Source of the DNA: Bettongia penicillata ogilbyi
Lineage: Eukaryota > Chordata > Mammalia > Diprotodontia > Potoroidae
Direction: 5' to 3'
Assembly (NCBI GenBank): GCA_023548195.1
Contig: JAJHZJ010000061.1
Coordinates: 4,112,297 to 4,176,296 of the forward strand
Length of the DNA stretch: 64,000 bases
Both the position numbers and the translations under genes were made by a program. Positions within the stretch are counted from its first letter, which is position 1. The number at the start of each line of letters is the position of its first letter. This document shows positions 21,815 to 33,215 of this stretch, one piece after another. The notes below the pieces were generated by a model. It saw nothing but the letters and a program-made list of their open reading frames with translations. It had not been told where the DNA came from and did no database searches.

Positions 21815-22088
21815 AACAAGAGAAGATTTAGGAGGCATATGGTAGTTATTCTCAGAATGTGAAGAGTCATCACGTGGAAGAGTAATTAGACCTGTTTTGT
21901 TTGGTCCCCAAGGACAAAAACAAATACAATGGGTAGAAGCTACAGGGAGGCAGATTTCAGCTCAATGTAAGGAAAAGGGCTCCTAATGATCTAAGTGTCT
22001 AAGGAAAATCTTTCTAATAACATAGAAGTGGAATTGCCTGCCTCTGGAGGAAACAAGTCACCTGCACTAGAGATCTTGAAATAAAGCA
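21815..22088 (+). mobile_element. L3/CR1 LINE 3' fragment
   Basis: Sense L3/CR1 3' region: 'acaagagaagatttaggagg', 'acaatgggtagaagctacagg', 'gaggcagatttcagctcaat', 'aagtggaattgcctgcctc', 'cactagagatcttgaa'. Diverged and non-coding. Confidence 0.75.
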
Positions 22089-22089
22089 G

Positions 22090-22330
22090 CAGCTCCTAAC
22101 CTTTTTATGTGATTCATGGAACCCTTTGGCAGTCTGGGTAAATCTATGGACCCCTTTTTCGGAATAATGTTGTCAAATTCATAAAATGAAATACATAAGA
22201 TTAGAAAGGAAACCAATTACATTGAAATACAGTTATTAAAAAATAAAAAATAAAACAAGTTTACATACCTTACTCTAAAAAGCCCTGAAACGGGTTTATG
22301 GCTTCTTGTCAGAGAGACTTTGTAGAAGGG
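22090..22330. mobile_element. hAT-like non-autonomous DNA repeat (family 1)
   Basis: Contains 'tcctaacctttttatg', 'cctttggcagtctggg', 'tatggacccctttttcgg' and 'attacattgaaatacagtta'. The same blocks recur at 32140-32345, 44408-44500 and (partly, reversed) 34785-34855 and 46395-46562. Terminal 'gttcttaacc'-type ends suggest a small DNA transposon, but no target duplication could be seen here. Confidence 0.5.
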
Positions 22331-22477
22331 ATTCTTGTTCAGACACTGATTAAACCATCTCACCTTTGAAATCTTTTGTAACACAGAGGACCTATTATTC
22401 GGCAGCCTGTTTCATCAGAAAATGTTCCTGCAGAGACCAAAGGGCAAATAAATGCTAAATATATATTGCCAATTTAA

Positions 22478-22602
22478 GGCAGCAAAGGTAGTGAATAGCG
22501 AGCTGGCTTTGGTCTTAGGGAGGTCTACATCCAAGTCCCAGGTCCAGCATATATTGACTTTGTGACTCTAGGTAGATCACTCCATCTTTCAGTTAAATAG
22601 TA
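22478..22602 (+). mobile_element. MIR/THER-type SINE fragment
   Basis: Order 'gagctggctttggtcttagg', 'ctacatccaagtccc', 'tgactttgtgactctaggtag', 'atcactccatctttcagtt' matches the body of a MIR-related SINE. Confidence 0.65.
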
Positions 22603-22607
22603 ACCGT

Positions 22608-23071
22608 GTCAGAAGGTCCCTGTTTCAAAATGGGTGAGGATCTTTCCAACCATGTCCCCACCTCTCAAAAAATAGCCAGTTAAGAGTTTAATGTCAAAGT
22701 TATGACTTTGGGACCTTTTCTATAAGGCCTGCCTTTCCTTCTCAAGAGAAAATGTAGACTATCTCCAACATATTCAAAAACTAGACTAAATTATAAGTGA
22801 CCCAATTGCTCGGGTACTTTAACAACTGATTAAACTATGACAGTTAATATCAACTATGATTCAATGACAATTAAACCAAATTGGCTAAGCCAAGGCTTAG
22901 CCCTCTCCCTACAGTATATAAAACTTATTTCAAACCTTCATTTCTAATTTGGTGAATGCAAGGTCATGTTACATGAGCCATCTTTCTCCAACCTTTAGAA
23001 GTCTTTAATTTTTCCAGTCCTGAGCAACTACAGAATAAAGGACAATTGACCTCAATTGTGACTGTCACATT
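22608..23071 (+). mobile_element. Candidate solo LTR (plus strand)
   Basis: TATATAAAA at 22915-22923 and AATAAA at 23034-23039 are spaced as U3 TATA box and R polyadenylation signal. The segment can be read as starting TGTCAGAAGG and ending GTCACA. No convincing target duplication was found, so the ends and even the class are tentative. Confidence 0.3.
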
Positions 23072-23379
23072 TGAAGAAAATTCCCTAGATTGCTTCCACA
23101 TACAATATTAGTTGGACATTTAGCTGTTACCAGGAGAACTACCCATTTGAGATTTCTCTGTGGTAGGAATGAAAATTATTTCCTCTGGGAAACTAGAGGG
23201 TATTATTGTTAAACCATTTCCTACAGGTTAAATTATTTTCAGACTCTTGAAGTTGGAATAACTGAAGGACTACATTATTTTCACCCCTTTCAATCCAAAT
23301 CCTATCTTCTCCTTTATTATTTTTACTTATTTTCTGAGCAGATATAGATGGATGATAGAGAGGGAGAGATAATAGATAG

Positions 23380-23505
23380 ATAAGGCATTCATGGTTTACT
23401 ATATACAAAACCCTGTACTTAGTGCTAGACTTACAAATATAGACAAACAAGACACTGTCTGTCCTCAAGAGGCTTACATTCTAACATAGGAAGAGCACAT
23501 AAAGA
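23380..23505 (-). mobile_element. L2 LINE 3' end fragment
   Basis: Antisense L2 signature: 'aaaccctgtacttagtgctag', 'gtcctcaagaggcttacattc'. Preceded by a short GATA-rich stretch. Confidence 0.7.
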
Positions 23506-23697
23506 GACGATGGAAATCAAAGGGGAAGTAGCACTTGTTCAGTGACATGATCTGGAGATGATGAAGAAGGGATATAAAAGTCAGGATCTTGTCAAGGTAA
23601 AGCAAAAGCCCACACATCATGGCCCACAGTGATTCCACAGGCAGAGGGCAAGTTTCCAGAAAGGGAGGAGGAAAGAGGGATAGCCAGAGTAGAGATG

Positions 23698-23935
23698 GCA
23701 CACAGACACACACGCACACACACACCCATACACACACACATAGGTGTGTGTATATGTGTGTACTCATATATATAAATATATGTAGATATATGTATATATT
23801 CACATACATATGCTTTATATATACATACAATATGTGTATTGTATAAATGCATATATGCATATACATTAAAATGCATATACATTTGCAGTGTATACAGTAT
23901 AGGATGTATTAATACAGACACACATATATATGCAT
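23698..23935. repeat. CA/TA mixed microsatellite
   Basis: (CA)n at the left grades into TATATG/TACATA-rich sequence. The overlapping His/Thr and Ile/Tyr frames on both strands are not genes. Confidence 0.92.
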
Positions 23936-24550
23936 ATACTGCATAAAGTATGAGAGGGAGAGAAGAGAAACAGAGACAGAACAAAGCTTGTGGAATTCAG
24001 TGCTAGAGTTTACTATCTTTATCCTTGCCCCAAGTTATCAGACAGCTATTGTCTAATTTTAATAAAACCACAATCTGGTTCTTCATTTAAAAAATAATTA
24101 AAGCCCATGTAGATTTTTTTATGCATCACCAGAATAAAGGATCTGCTGCCCTCATCAATGATTTAAAAAGCCACTTGGAATGTATTAAAGGAGGGTGACT
24201 AGATTAAATAATTTAGAGTCATTAAATTGCTCTCTTACCCATGGAAAATATGGGAAACAAGTCATGTCTCTTTTAAGAGAGGCTGGGCACTGAATGGGGG
24301 AGTCTATAACTGAGTGGCTTGTGTAGTATTTTTATATGCATTTTGGATTAACACTGTGTATATAAATGCCTGTTTGTCAGTACAGAATAGCAGACTAAGG
24401 GAATAGTTTTTAATAAAATCTCGTGTAGATTTTGAGTAATGCAGAATCCATTACTGTCGAGTTTACCAACCAAAGAATGCCAAGAGATGGCAGCACTGTT
24501 GGTTTGTTGCCTTTTGCAGATAAATGTGTGCTAAATGTAGTATTAAATTT
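23936..24550. other. No recognisable feature
   Basis: No gene or nameable repeat seen between two microsatellites. Confidence 0.4.
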
Positions 24551-24555
24551 ATATC

Positions 24556-24606
24556 TATATACACACATGCCTATGTGTATATATATATGTATATGTGTGT
24601 ATATAC

Positions 24607-24672
<66 letters not shown>

Positions 24673-24690
24673 ATGTGTATATGTATTTAT
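24556..24690. repeat. (TA)n(TG)n microsatellite
   Basis: Uninterrupted TA run of about 46 bases (24611-24656) followed by (TG)n; likely length-variable. Confidence 0.95.
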
Positions 24691-24831
24691 GTAAACTGAA
24701 AGTAATGTTGAAAATCATCCGGTCCATCTCTTTGCATCTAGGCACACATGAATTGGATCAAAGTCAGAAATTTGCAAAAAGGCTCAACAGAGTGGCAAGA
24801 TCAACAAAGTCTGAGTTCCTTTTTTATATTC

Positions 24832-25420
24832 CAAATTGATTTCATTTTCAATTCGTGGAAAAACAAGCATTTCCATAAAACAGTACAATGAAAAACATCA
24901 TTGCACATGAAACTACAAATCTACCATGTACAACTTGCTTTTCCTTCCAAATATCCAACAAAGTTAACATGCAAATTTTCTTTTTTTCCTTTTTTTCTTC
25001 TCTTCCTCCTCCCAACCTAGAGATAACTACCATTAGACACAAATAGTTGTGTATATATATATGTATATATTTGCATTTATATATTCATATATAAAATTAT
25101 TCTATACATACTTTATACAAGCTTCTATTTATAACTTCTTTCTTCATATGTCTTTTATTTTTTTATTTATAATAGTCAAGATTACTTAGTCACTCAAAGT
25201 CATTCTTAAAATCTTTACACTCTTAAAATATTACTGTCACTGTATACAGTGTTTCCTTAGTTCTGCTCATTTCAATCTTCCTCATTTTGTGCAAGTCTTT
25301 CTGTGCCTTTCTAAGATCATTGACTTCATCATTTCTTATTGGACAGTAGTATTCTATTACAACCAAATACCACAACTTGTTCTGCTATTCTGCTTTGTTA
25401 AGGATTTCTAAATATAAAGG
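24832..25420 (-). mobile_element. LINE 3' end (L1-type) fragment
   Basis: The right part gives antisense L1-like 3' sequence: 'ctgtatacagtgtttcctta', 'ttctgctcatttcaatc', 'catcatttcttattggacagtagtattc', 'accacaacttgttctgc'. The left part, with a T-rich core and 'accattagacacaaatag', is the pattern I associate with a marsupial LINE 3'UTR. Subfamily not determined. Confidence 0.6.
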
Positions 25421-25594
25421 ATGGTTCAAAGTAATAAACAAGGTATTGAGAAGCATAAGTTTGATTTATCGATTGATTGATTGATCAAGTCTTCTTGATT
25501 TTTGATGAGGTTTAAGCCTAGCTAGATGCTGACTGATCTACCCTCTAAAATCACTGAAGCCCCCATCATCTTAGAGTTCACAGATTTTCCCCTT

Positions 25595-25722
25595 CATTGC
25601 AGGGTTTTAGGCAGAAGATGGATGACTACATTCCAGACATGTTGTAATGTGGATTCTTGTTTAAATATGGATTGTACTAAGTGAAGACCCTTCCAACTCT
25701 GCATTTCTATAATGCAGTCAGG
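25595..25722 (+). mobile_element. L3/CR1 LINE 3' fragment
   Basis: 'aggcagaagatggatgac', 'gttgtaatgtggattcttg', 'tatggattgtactaagtg', 'cttccaactctgcatttct' match the terminal part of L3/CR1. Confidence 0.7.
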
Positions 25723-25724
25723 TG

Positions 25725-26260
25725 GAAGGATACAAAATATATCCAAAAAAATAATTTCTATGTAGTACTAATAAAACTAGGAGGAAGAGATAGGAAAAGA
25801 AATTTCACCTGAAATAACAACAAAATGCATTAACTATCTGGAATTTAACTTACCCCCACACACAGGACATATAACAATTCAATCAAAAATAATTTTCACA
25901 AAAGAAAATAACAGAAAAACTCAATAGTTGGAGAGCAATTTGACATTCGTGATTGAGCCACACTACCCAAATTGCTCTAAAAATGTAGTCCTAAGTTCAT
26001 CAAATTGCCACGGAAATATTTATTAGAACTAAAGTAATAATAAAATCCTTTGTAGAATAAAATATCAAGAATATTCAACAAGGCAGTCAAAAATAGGAAG
26101 GCAGAGCCTTTAAACCAGAATTTCACTATGAAAAACTTTAATTATAAAAATCTGATACTAGATGACTAGTAAGAGGTAAAAATAAATATTCAGTATCCTG
26201 AACTTTATGGAAGCATTAAAATAGAAACTATGAGGTGAGAGACTCTGGTAATAAGTAGGT
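25725..26260 (+). pseudogene. Degenerate LINE ORF2-like fragment
   Basis: A-rich strand with L1-like words (ggatacaaaatatat, ataacaattcaatcaaaa, aattgctctaaaaatg) but no open frame. Probably a decayed ORF2 thumb region; clade uncertain. Confidence 0.35.
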
Positions 26261-26405
26261 AAATACTAGCCAATATTCCAGTGGATCTGTGATCTCATCA
26301 TTGTGGGCATTTCATCTAATGCTTATAATGACAACAATAATTATTACAGATAGCAGATATTTATATTTAATAAAAGTATATAAATATATTTTCATATCAA
26401 TTTAT

Positions 26406-26552
26406 TAAAAAAAAACTGAGGTTAACAGAGGTTAAGTGACCTGTCCAGGGCAATACAGCTAGTAAGTACCTAAGGCTGGATTTAAACATAAGTCTTCCTC
26501 ACTCCAGGTCCAGTGCTCTATTTTCTGTATCACCCAACCACCTCAGTGATGA
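26406..26552 (-). mobile_element. MIR/MAR-type SINE fragment
   Basis: Antisense body: 'aggttaagtgacctgtcc', 'tacagctagtaagtacc', 'ggctggatttaaac', 'ccaggtccagtgctcta'. Confidence 0.75.
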
Positions 26553-26831
26553 TCACAATCCTTCCATGCCTGCCCATTCTTTTCAACTATCGTCCAGGTT
26601 GTTAAATATTTTCCATGATGTTTTCATGCTGGGGAATTTCTTGATTTGTCTTGGCATAGATTATGCGGTCATTCCCATCATGTGAGCAGTCCTTTCTGTA
26701 TGAATAAATGCATCTGTACTAAGCTCTGGGATTGCAAAGCCATAACATTAGGATGTAAAAGTTTGCATTCTAATTTTTAAAAAGAATAACACATAAAAAG
26801 AGAATGGTGCTAAGGAAAATGCTCTTTGATT
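26553..26831. other. No recognisable feature
   Basis: Unassigned sequence between a SINE and a LINE fragment. Confidence 0.35.
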
Positions 26832-27545
26832 TGCAACTGGTTGCTGTCCTTCATTTTCAAAGAGGATCAAAATGATGTCACTATGATAAAGTGAAGTTTC
26901 AGTGTGTCCCACTGTGACTGATCAGACCAATATGAGCTCAGAATGCTCTACCACAGGTTGGGCACAGATAGTCTGTGTGAATTTTTGGGGTGGATACTAC
27001 AAAATTGTATCCTACGTTTATTTTGTGCTGTTTCAATTCTGCTTTGTTCATAGAGCACAGCACCCTTTCTGATATGCATACGCCATGCTGAGCAGTCCTG
27101 TACTAGTGTCTCCCATGTTGCCCAGTCAAATCCAGAGTTCTTGAGAGAGACCTTGAGAGTATCCTTGTATCACTTCTGACTGCTGTGTGATCGCCTGCCC
27201 CATGTGAGTTCTCCATAAAATAGTCTTTTTGGCGAGTATACATTTTGCATTCGAACAGCATGGCCAGACCATCAGAGTTGCACTCTGAAGCATAGTTTGA
27301 ATGCTTGGCAGTTCAGCTTGAGCAAACACTTCAGTCTGGTACCTTATCCTGCCAGGTGATCATCAGAATCTTCCTAAAACAGTTCAAATGGAAGCAATTC
27401 AATTTCCTGGCATGGCACTGGTAGACTGTCCATGTTTCACAGGCACAGAGATATTCAAAAAGTCCTGTCAGTTTCAATACCCTGATCTTTGGCTGTACTC
27501 ATGATGGACCTACTGGACTTCTTTGTTCACAACATGAAGTAAGAG
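26832..27545 (-). pseudogene. Non-LTR retrotransposon, C-terminal ORF2 and 3'UTR
   Basis: The complement of 27329-27126 reads AELPSIQTMLQSATL..WP...NAKCILAKKTILW and then G.....YSQGLSQELW. This is a decayed form of the LPSIEAML...RW.GHV.RM..RLPK....GE block and the KRYKD.LK.SL tail found at the C-terminus of endonuclease/RT proteins of some non-LTR elements (RTE-like or related clade; exact clade uncertain). 26832-27000 is its 3'UTR. It is not L1, L2 or L3 and is the only clear copy in the window. Multiple frameshifts. Confidence 0.6.
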
Positions 27546-28444
27546 ACCTTGAAGCCTTCTCTTCTCTGAGGTCATGTGGTCTTAAGAAACAGACCTCAGT
27601 GGTTGACCTCTGGATTTATTCTTTTCCCTTCTAGGAGAATGGAGTAGAGCCTCGAATCTTTTGAGTTAGGAAATGTCAGGAAAGTGAGTGTCCAAGCTTC
27701 CCAGCATCTAGATTTTGTGGACAGTTCTGCACTGGTGTCCAGAGGAGAAATGAGCAACCTTTGGAAGTGACCTTTGGGACCTAGTCCTAGATATCTGAGA
27801 AAATGAATTCTTCTGAAAACAATATTGTAACTGGACATGAACTTGGTGGCACCAATGTTATGTAGAAACTGAGCCAATTCCACACTAGCAACTGAGGTTG
27901 TATAGGACAGAGTATGTATTCCAAGATATTGGGGGAAAATAGCTGTATTGTGTTTTTGCTATATCTTTGAAATAAATCAACCTTTGTAAAAGCTAATTAG
28001 TATTAAGTGGTTACATAGAACTGGAACCCTAATAACTGATACCTAATAATGATGTAATCTTGCTGGTGGGGACATAAGCCAATGATCATAGTGAAAAGAC
28101 ACTCCAAGAATCCAGACTGTACTGAGAAGAGTACAGTAAGAATATACTCATTTAAGGATTGGCTGCTGAAAATATCTCTTTTTGTTGTTCTTTCCTTCTA
28201 TAATCAAATGTGTTTTCTGATTCTATGCTACTGTTTATCTAAATTTTTGGTTTGTTTGTTTTTTATGAATAGTAATGATTAAGCATCCCGACTGAGTTAA
28301 CTTTAGAGATTCCCACTTTCATCCTCTGTTAGGGGCTTGAATTAGACAAGGGCACACTTACAAGAAAATTAGTGCTGGTTGATTCATGTGTGATGTGAGT
28401 CAGGCTGTGTCAGTCACCTCCCTAGGACAAATCTTTCTTGAAAT
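27546..28444. other. No recognisable feature
   Basis: A 95-codon antisense frame at 27596-27883 has no recognisable domain. No nameable repeat seen. Confidence 0.4.
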
Positions 28445-28665
28445 TGTTATTTTTCTTCAGTCATTCAGTCGTGTCTGACTTTCTGTTACCTCATGGACCA
28501 TAGCACACCCATAATTGACTTGAGTTTTCTTGGCAAAGATATTAGGCAAACGGAGGCTAAATGACTTGCCCAGGGTCACATAACCAGTAAATATCTGAGG
28601 TCAGATTTGAACTCAGACTCCTGACCCCAGTGATCTTTCCCTCAAACTATTTAGCTTCCCCAGCA
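28445..28665 (-). mobile_element. Marsupial SINE with RTE-type tail (MAR1-like)
   Basis: Antisense copy: tail 'tcagtcgtgtctgactttc', then 'ttttcttggcaaaga', 'aaatgacttgcccagggtcac', 'agatttgaactcagactcc', 'tgaccccagtgatct'. The middle (aggaaactgaggc region) is shortened. Confidence 0.85.
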
Positions 28666-29753
28666 ATTACCAACTCATTATTCTCTTCCTTTCCAAACCT
28701 TCCCTACTTTTCCTTTGAATTTCTGTTGGATTTTTATGAACTCTTCTGTCTCCCAACATTTCCCTCCACTGACTTTCCTAAGTATTGGTAAGTCTTTTTC
28801 TGACATGATTTGAAGAGTCCATCAAATTTTCAATCCTTAGGATACTGTAGACCAAGGTGCTATTTCTCATCCTTTTTTTTGTGGATATGTTGAAAAAGAG
28901 CCAAAACATCTTCTGCTGTGGTGCAATTAAAAATGAGAAGGGCTGTTTTATTAATCTAATTAGAAGCAAAAATCTTACCATATTAGCAAGTTTTATTGTC
29001 ACTGTCAGCATTCTCACAGCAGCCACAATTTTCATCGGTACCTACTTTACATAAAAGTTGTTGATTTATCATATCAGAGTGAATATTTAGAAACCAAAGA
29101 TGTTTTTGAAAGTAGGATGGTACATCTCAGTGGCCATCAGGCAACCACTACAAAGTCTAACAAAAGCCATAGCTGTTTCTAGAATCCCAAATTATCCTTT
29201 TCTCTCTCATCTATCCACTCAATCTGCACGGTTGACCATCAAGATACAGAAATCCAAATCACTGTGGCATTTATTCAGCCAAGAAAGAATAGAATTGATT
29301 TGGGTAAGTTGAGGTTATAAACAAATCTGAAATTTGTGAGACCTCATCCCCATACAATGTAGTTATTTCTCTGATGACTATTGCCTGTCTCTTCCTGAGG
29401 ACTTAAGATTATAACTCTGGATTTATTACCTTGGCTTACTAGGAAAAACACAAAGTTCTGAGAAAGCCCAATAAGTAAGATTCCAACCAGTGACCCTCTC
29501 AATTACCCAAAAAGTACATGATATATTCAATATTTTGGAGATAAGTAGATGACTAGGAAAAAAAAGACATTTATCTTCGAAAGCAACTGACTGCCACATG
29601 ACAACAAATATGCCACTCACCTAAACTCCATACCTACAACTTTGTTGGAACATGTGATGTTTAATATATAACTGCTATCACAATTACAGGGAAGCTCTGT
29701 CTCTACAGAGGGAAGAAATTTTCTGGAAAATTCAGATAAAAGCATTTGGAGAC
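28666..29753. other. No recognisable feature
   Basis: About 1.1 kb without a gene or repeat I can name. Small antiparallel frames near 28780-29050 show no domain. Confidence 0.4.
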
Positions 29754-29895
29754 TTAACAAAAGAGAAGAAAAGGGAGTGGGTCTAGGGGAGCAATAAAGG
29801 TTAATTCCAGAGAGGTACATCCTAATGCCTTGATTGCTGACCTCATTCCCTCTTCCCTCTAGCCCTGTCAAGTTCAGCAGCATCTATCCCAGTGA
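29754..29895 (+). repeat. Local direct duplication, copy 1
   Basis: 142 bp that recur at 31071-31211 with about five differences, including one 1-base indel. Starts ttaacaaaagagaag and ends atctatccc(a)gtga. Not a repeat family I recognise, and found only twice in the window. Confidence 0.9.
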
Positions 29896-30024
29896 AATAA
29901 GGGTGGTGAGGTAGATTGAACTTAAATTTGAGGGACTTAAATGCCATGATAAATACTTTTTCTATATTCAGACAGTGAAACTAAAAAAACAGGAAAATGA
30001 TGTGATTAGACTTAGGACAAAAGG

Positions 30025-30185
30025 ATTTAGAACCAGAGGAACTTAAGAGTTCATGTAGCCCTAGCCCCCTCATTTCCCAGAGGAGGAAATGTTTAAATGA
30101 TCTATTAAAGGTCATGTGGGTTATTGATAGCAAAGCATATCTGAATACTGGCCCTTCGACTCCAAATCCAGACTTCTTTCCATTA
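30025..30185 (-). mobile_element. MIR/MON-type SINE fragment
   Basis: Antisense: 'cttaagagttcatgtagccc', 'cctcatttcccagaggagg', 'gactccaaatccagacttc', 'tttccattatat'. Confidence 0.7.
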
Positions 30186-31070
30186 TATTATACATTTGGC
30201 AGCTATAGGAAAGATGGGTTCACTTGAAAGAGAAAAGAAGCAGGGAAACCATTTAGGGGACTATATAGTAAAGGAGACCAAGTAAGATGTGCTAACAGCC
30301 TACACCATAGCAGTAGCTGCCAGAAATATAGGGAAAGCAGAACTTGCTAATGGATTCTGTGAGAGAGGAAAGAGGATGTCCATCTTCTTGTGCCACAGCA
30401 CTTTGTCTTAGGTGAGCCCCATTTTCATGCCATACAAAAGAAAAAAATTAATATCTGAAATTAGGACTGTGACAGATTTCCTAGCCTTCTACTTCATGAT
30501 GAAGAGCACAGAGAAACCCAGCCTTCCATTATTCCCTGGCACAGCTTCCACATTAGGGAGGGACCTGCCAAACTCCTGCTTGCCTCAGCTCAGCCTGATT
30601 CCCAATAGCCCAGTTCCCTAGGCAGCTCATTTTGCACTGATTATCCATGCCCAAGCGATGTCCTTCTCTTTCGCTCTTGTGATTAAACTTCCTATTAGCC
30701 TAAGACACAAAAGCACAAAATCTTCTAATGTATTACAGATATTAAGTAAGAATCGCCTTACTGAATGCGTGTTACTCCTCCTTCCTCCCCTCCCTACCTC
30801 TCTTCCCTTCCCCCACCCTCTGCTTTTTTTTTTCAGCTGCTGGTGCTGTGGGCAGCCAACGTTACCTTGGTGATTTCTCTCCCTCTGTTCAGAGATAAAA
30901 TTGTGCAAGGAGAATATGGCGACTGAGGCCTCCTAAGCAAGAAACTATCTGACAGGGATTCTATCACAGAGAAAGGGGAGGAAAGGAAAGAAGACTCCCT
31001 TAATAGGATTAAAATGTATTGAAGAAAATGCTACTTCAGTATTTTCGTTTAGAAGGGCACAGGTAGTTCT
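30186..31070. other. No gene seen; CT-rich tract
   Basis: Pyrimidine-rich block at about 30770-30835. Opposing chance frames at 30627-30908 arise from it. Otherwise unassigned. Confidence 0.4.
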
Positions 31071-31211
31071 TTAACAAAAGAGAAGAAAAGGGTGTGGGTC
31101 TAGGGGAGAAATAAAGGTTAATTCCAGAGAGGTAGATCCTAATCCTTGATTGCTGACCTCATTCCCTCTTCCCTCTAGCCCTGTCAAGTTCAGCAGCATC
31201 TATCCCGGTGA
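31071..31211 (+). repeat. Local direct duplication, copy 2
   Basis: 141-bp partner of 29754-29895, about 1.3 kb away in the same orientation. High identity points to a recent event. Confidence 0.9.
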
Positions 31212-31871
31212 TCATTTTCCCCCCAAGAAAAGAAATTGTCTTAAAAGGGCCAGAAGCCACAGATGATTTTTAATGCTACTGCTTTAAAACTGACAGAGAA
31301 AGTTGGAAAGTAAACTCAGTCTCATGTCAAGCTTCTGAGAGCTATTTATAAATGGGGGAGGAGGGGAGAGGGAAGGGAGAAGCTGAAAAGCTTCCGGAAC
31401 TATGTAGAACACTGTATGTGTTGTCCCCAAAGAAATGATTAAGATGCAAGGGAATTACTTACTAATACTAAATGAATATTCAGCAACCGTCAGAAAGCCA
31501 GCCTCTACGGAGCAGGGGTGACTTTGTCTTTGAAAGGGAAGGGCTTGGTGTTCTAAGCAGGGGTTACACTAGGCTGGCACTCACTGTGGGCACTGTGTAG
31601 AATTCCAGCTCTGCTGGCAGTTCTTGACTTAGAAAAGGTGCAAGCAATACACAAACTCCTATATGGGTGCCCAGCAACAGAGAGCAAATGTAGTCTTATA
31701 GCATTTCTTTGCAACTCAGAAATGCCATTTCTCCTGCTGAAGTTTTGGGGCAAAACCTGGAAAACTCCAGGAAATGGAGAGGGTGCCAGTGAGTCCCAGG
31801 CACAGAATAGCTCACCCTAACCCAGTTCTCCCTTAACACTAATGCCTTCCCTCTGAGATTGCCTCCAGTTT

Positions 31872-31874
<3 letters not shown>
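31212..31874. other. No recognisable feature
   Basis: No gene or nameable repeat seen. Two opposite 60-66 codon frames at 31553-31820 lack any domain. Confidence 0.4.

Positions 31875-31940
<66 letters not shown>
31875..31940. repeat. Perfect (TA)33 microsatellite
   Basis: 66 bases of uninterrupted AT dinucleotide, flanked by 'tatc' and 'cttatt'. Its perfection suggests high mutability. Confidence 0.97.
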
Positions 31941-31942
<2 letters not shown>

Positions 31943-31992
31943 TATTATCCATGTGTACCTTTTAGAGTTGTTGCAAGTTTTCTTTCCCAATT

Positions 31993-32115
31993 TCCTCACA
32001 TTAGAATGTGAGCTCTTTGAGGGTAGATATTGTTTTGATTTTTCTCATATTCTTAGGACTTGGCATACTGAAGGTAGCAAAGTAAATTCTTAATAAAGGC
32101 TTACTGTTTGACTAA
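31993..32115 (+). mobile_element. L2 LINE 3' end fragment
   Basis: Sense L2: 'gaatgtgagctctttgaggg', 'cttaggacttggcata', 'aattcttaataaaggcttac', 'tgtttgactaac'. Confidence 0.75.
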
Positions 32116-32139
32116 CTTGCCTAAACTATGCCTTCATTT

Positions 32140-32345
32140 TTAGAACAAGTTTTCTTAAGAGCCTATTTTATCATAGATCCCTTTGGCAGGCTAGAGAAAC
32201 CTATCAAGCTATTTTCAGAATGATGTCTTAAATACATAAAATATAATACTTGGGATTAAAAAGAAAATCAATTATATTGAATATATTTATAAATATATTC
32301 CAAAATAAGTTTATGAACTCAATATTAAGAATCCCTACCCTAGCA
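32140..32345. mobile_element. hAT-like non-autonomous DNA repeat (family 1)
   Basis: Same blocks as 22090-22330: 'tttcttaagagcc', 'gatccctttggcaggct', 'aatacataaaatataatac', 'aatcaattatattgaa', ending 'aagaatccctaccct'. Confidence 0.5.
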
Positions 32346-32609
32346 TCCATGTAGATAATTGAAATTAACCCTAGAAATTAGTTTATTAGTAGTTTTATCA
32401 ATGAATGAGAAAGGGTATTTGCATTTCATAGAAAACTTTTGAAAGTCAAATGCTTATCACAAATAATATCAATCTCTAGAGGAAGATTTGGAGGCCAATA
32501 AGAGAGTGGGAAGAAGGGGTTTTTTTTGATGCCCTTCAGATAATATTGCACAGTAACCACCTATTGTATTTTCTCATTTTGGGTGAGAAAAAACATGGAT
32601 ATTCAGGAA

Positions 32610-32682
32610 TGAGATTTAAATATACATACATACATCTACATACATGCATACATGTACATGCAAATATATATGTGTGTATATA
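32610..32682. repeat. TACA/TATG-rich microsatellite
   Basis: Imperfect tacatacatacat...tatatatgtgtgtata tract. Confidence 0.85.
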
Positions 32683-32704
32683 AAGTGTTAGATATTTTTA
32701 AAAT

Positions 32705-32875
32705 CTAAGAAATCATATAGTTCAGTTATTAATTTTTATAGATGAGGTGACTGAGTGCTTGCAAAGTGAAATAACTTGCCTAATTGATCATAGGGTAAGT
32801 TAGTGACTAAAGAAACACTAGAATTCAAATCTGATGGCTCATTCAGTTCAATCTTCAATTCACTGCCTGTATCAT
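32705..32875 (-). mobile_element. MIR-type SINE fragment
   Basis: Antisense and diverged: 'tttatagatgaggtgactgag', 'gaaataacttgcctaatt', 'aattcaaatctgatggctc'. Confidence 0.6.
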
Positions 32876-33059
32876 TTTCATCTTTTCATTTCAGGAACTT
32901 GACAATAGGAAAAGTGAAAATGGTTTTCATTCATAAACTGATTGTCAATTATTACAATTAATTTCTAGTGAAGTTATTTATTTGTTCTTCAACAGGGACA
33001 GAAATGGGCACATAATCAAAGACTACCTTTCTTCATTGAAAGAGTCAGTTGACTGTTGG

Positions 33060-33215
33060 CTAATACATTCAACAAACGCATCCATCATTGAATAGCTATT
33101 AAGCACCTAAAATCACTGTCCAGGGTGCTGTGAAGCACAGAGAGATAAATAAGATTCAATCCCTGCCCTCAAGGAACTTGACAATCCAATTGTGGAAAAA
33201 TACAAGACAAATAAC
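33060..33215 (-). mobile_element. L2 LINE 3' end fragment
   Basis: Antisense L2: 'attcaacaaacgcatcc', 'gctattaagcacctaaa', 'cagggtgctgtgaagcac', 'ccctgccctcaaggaacttg'. Confidence 0.75.
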
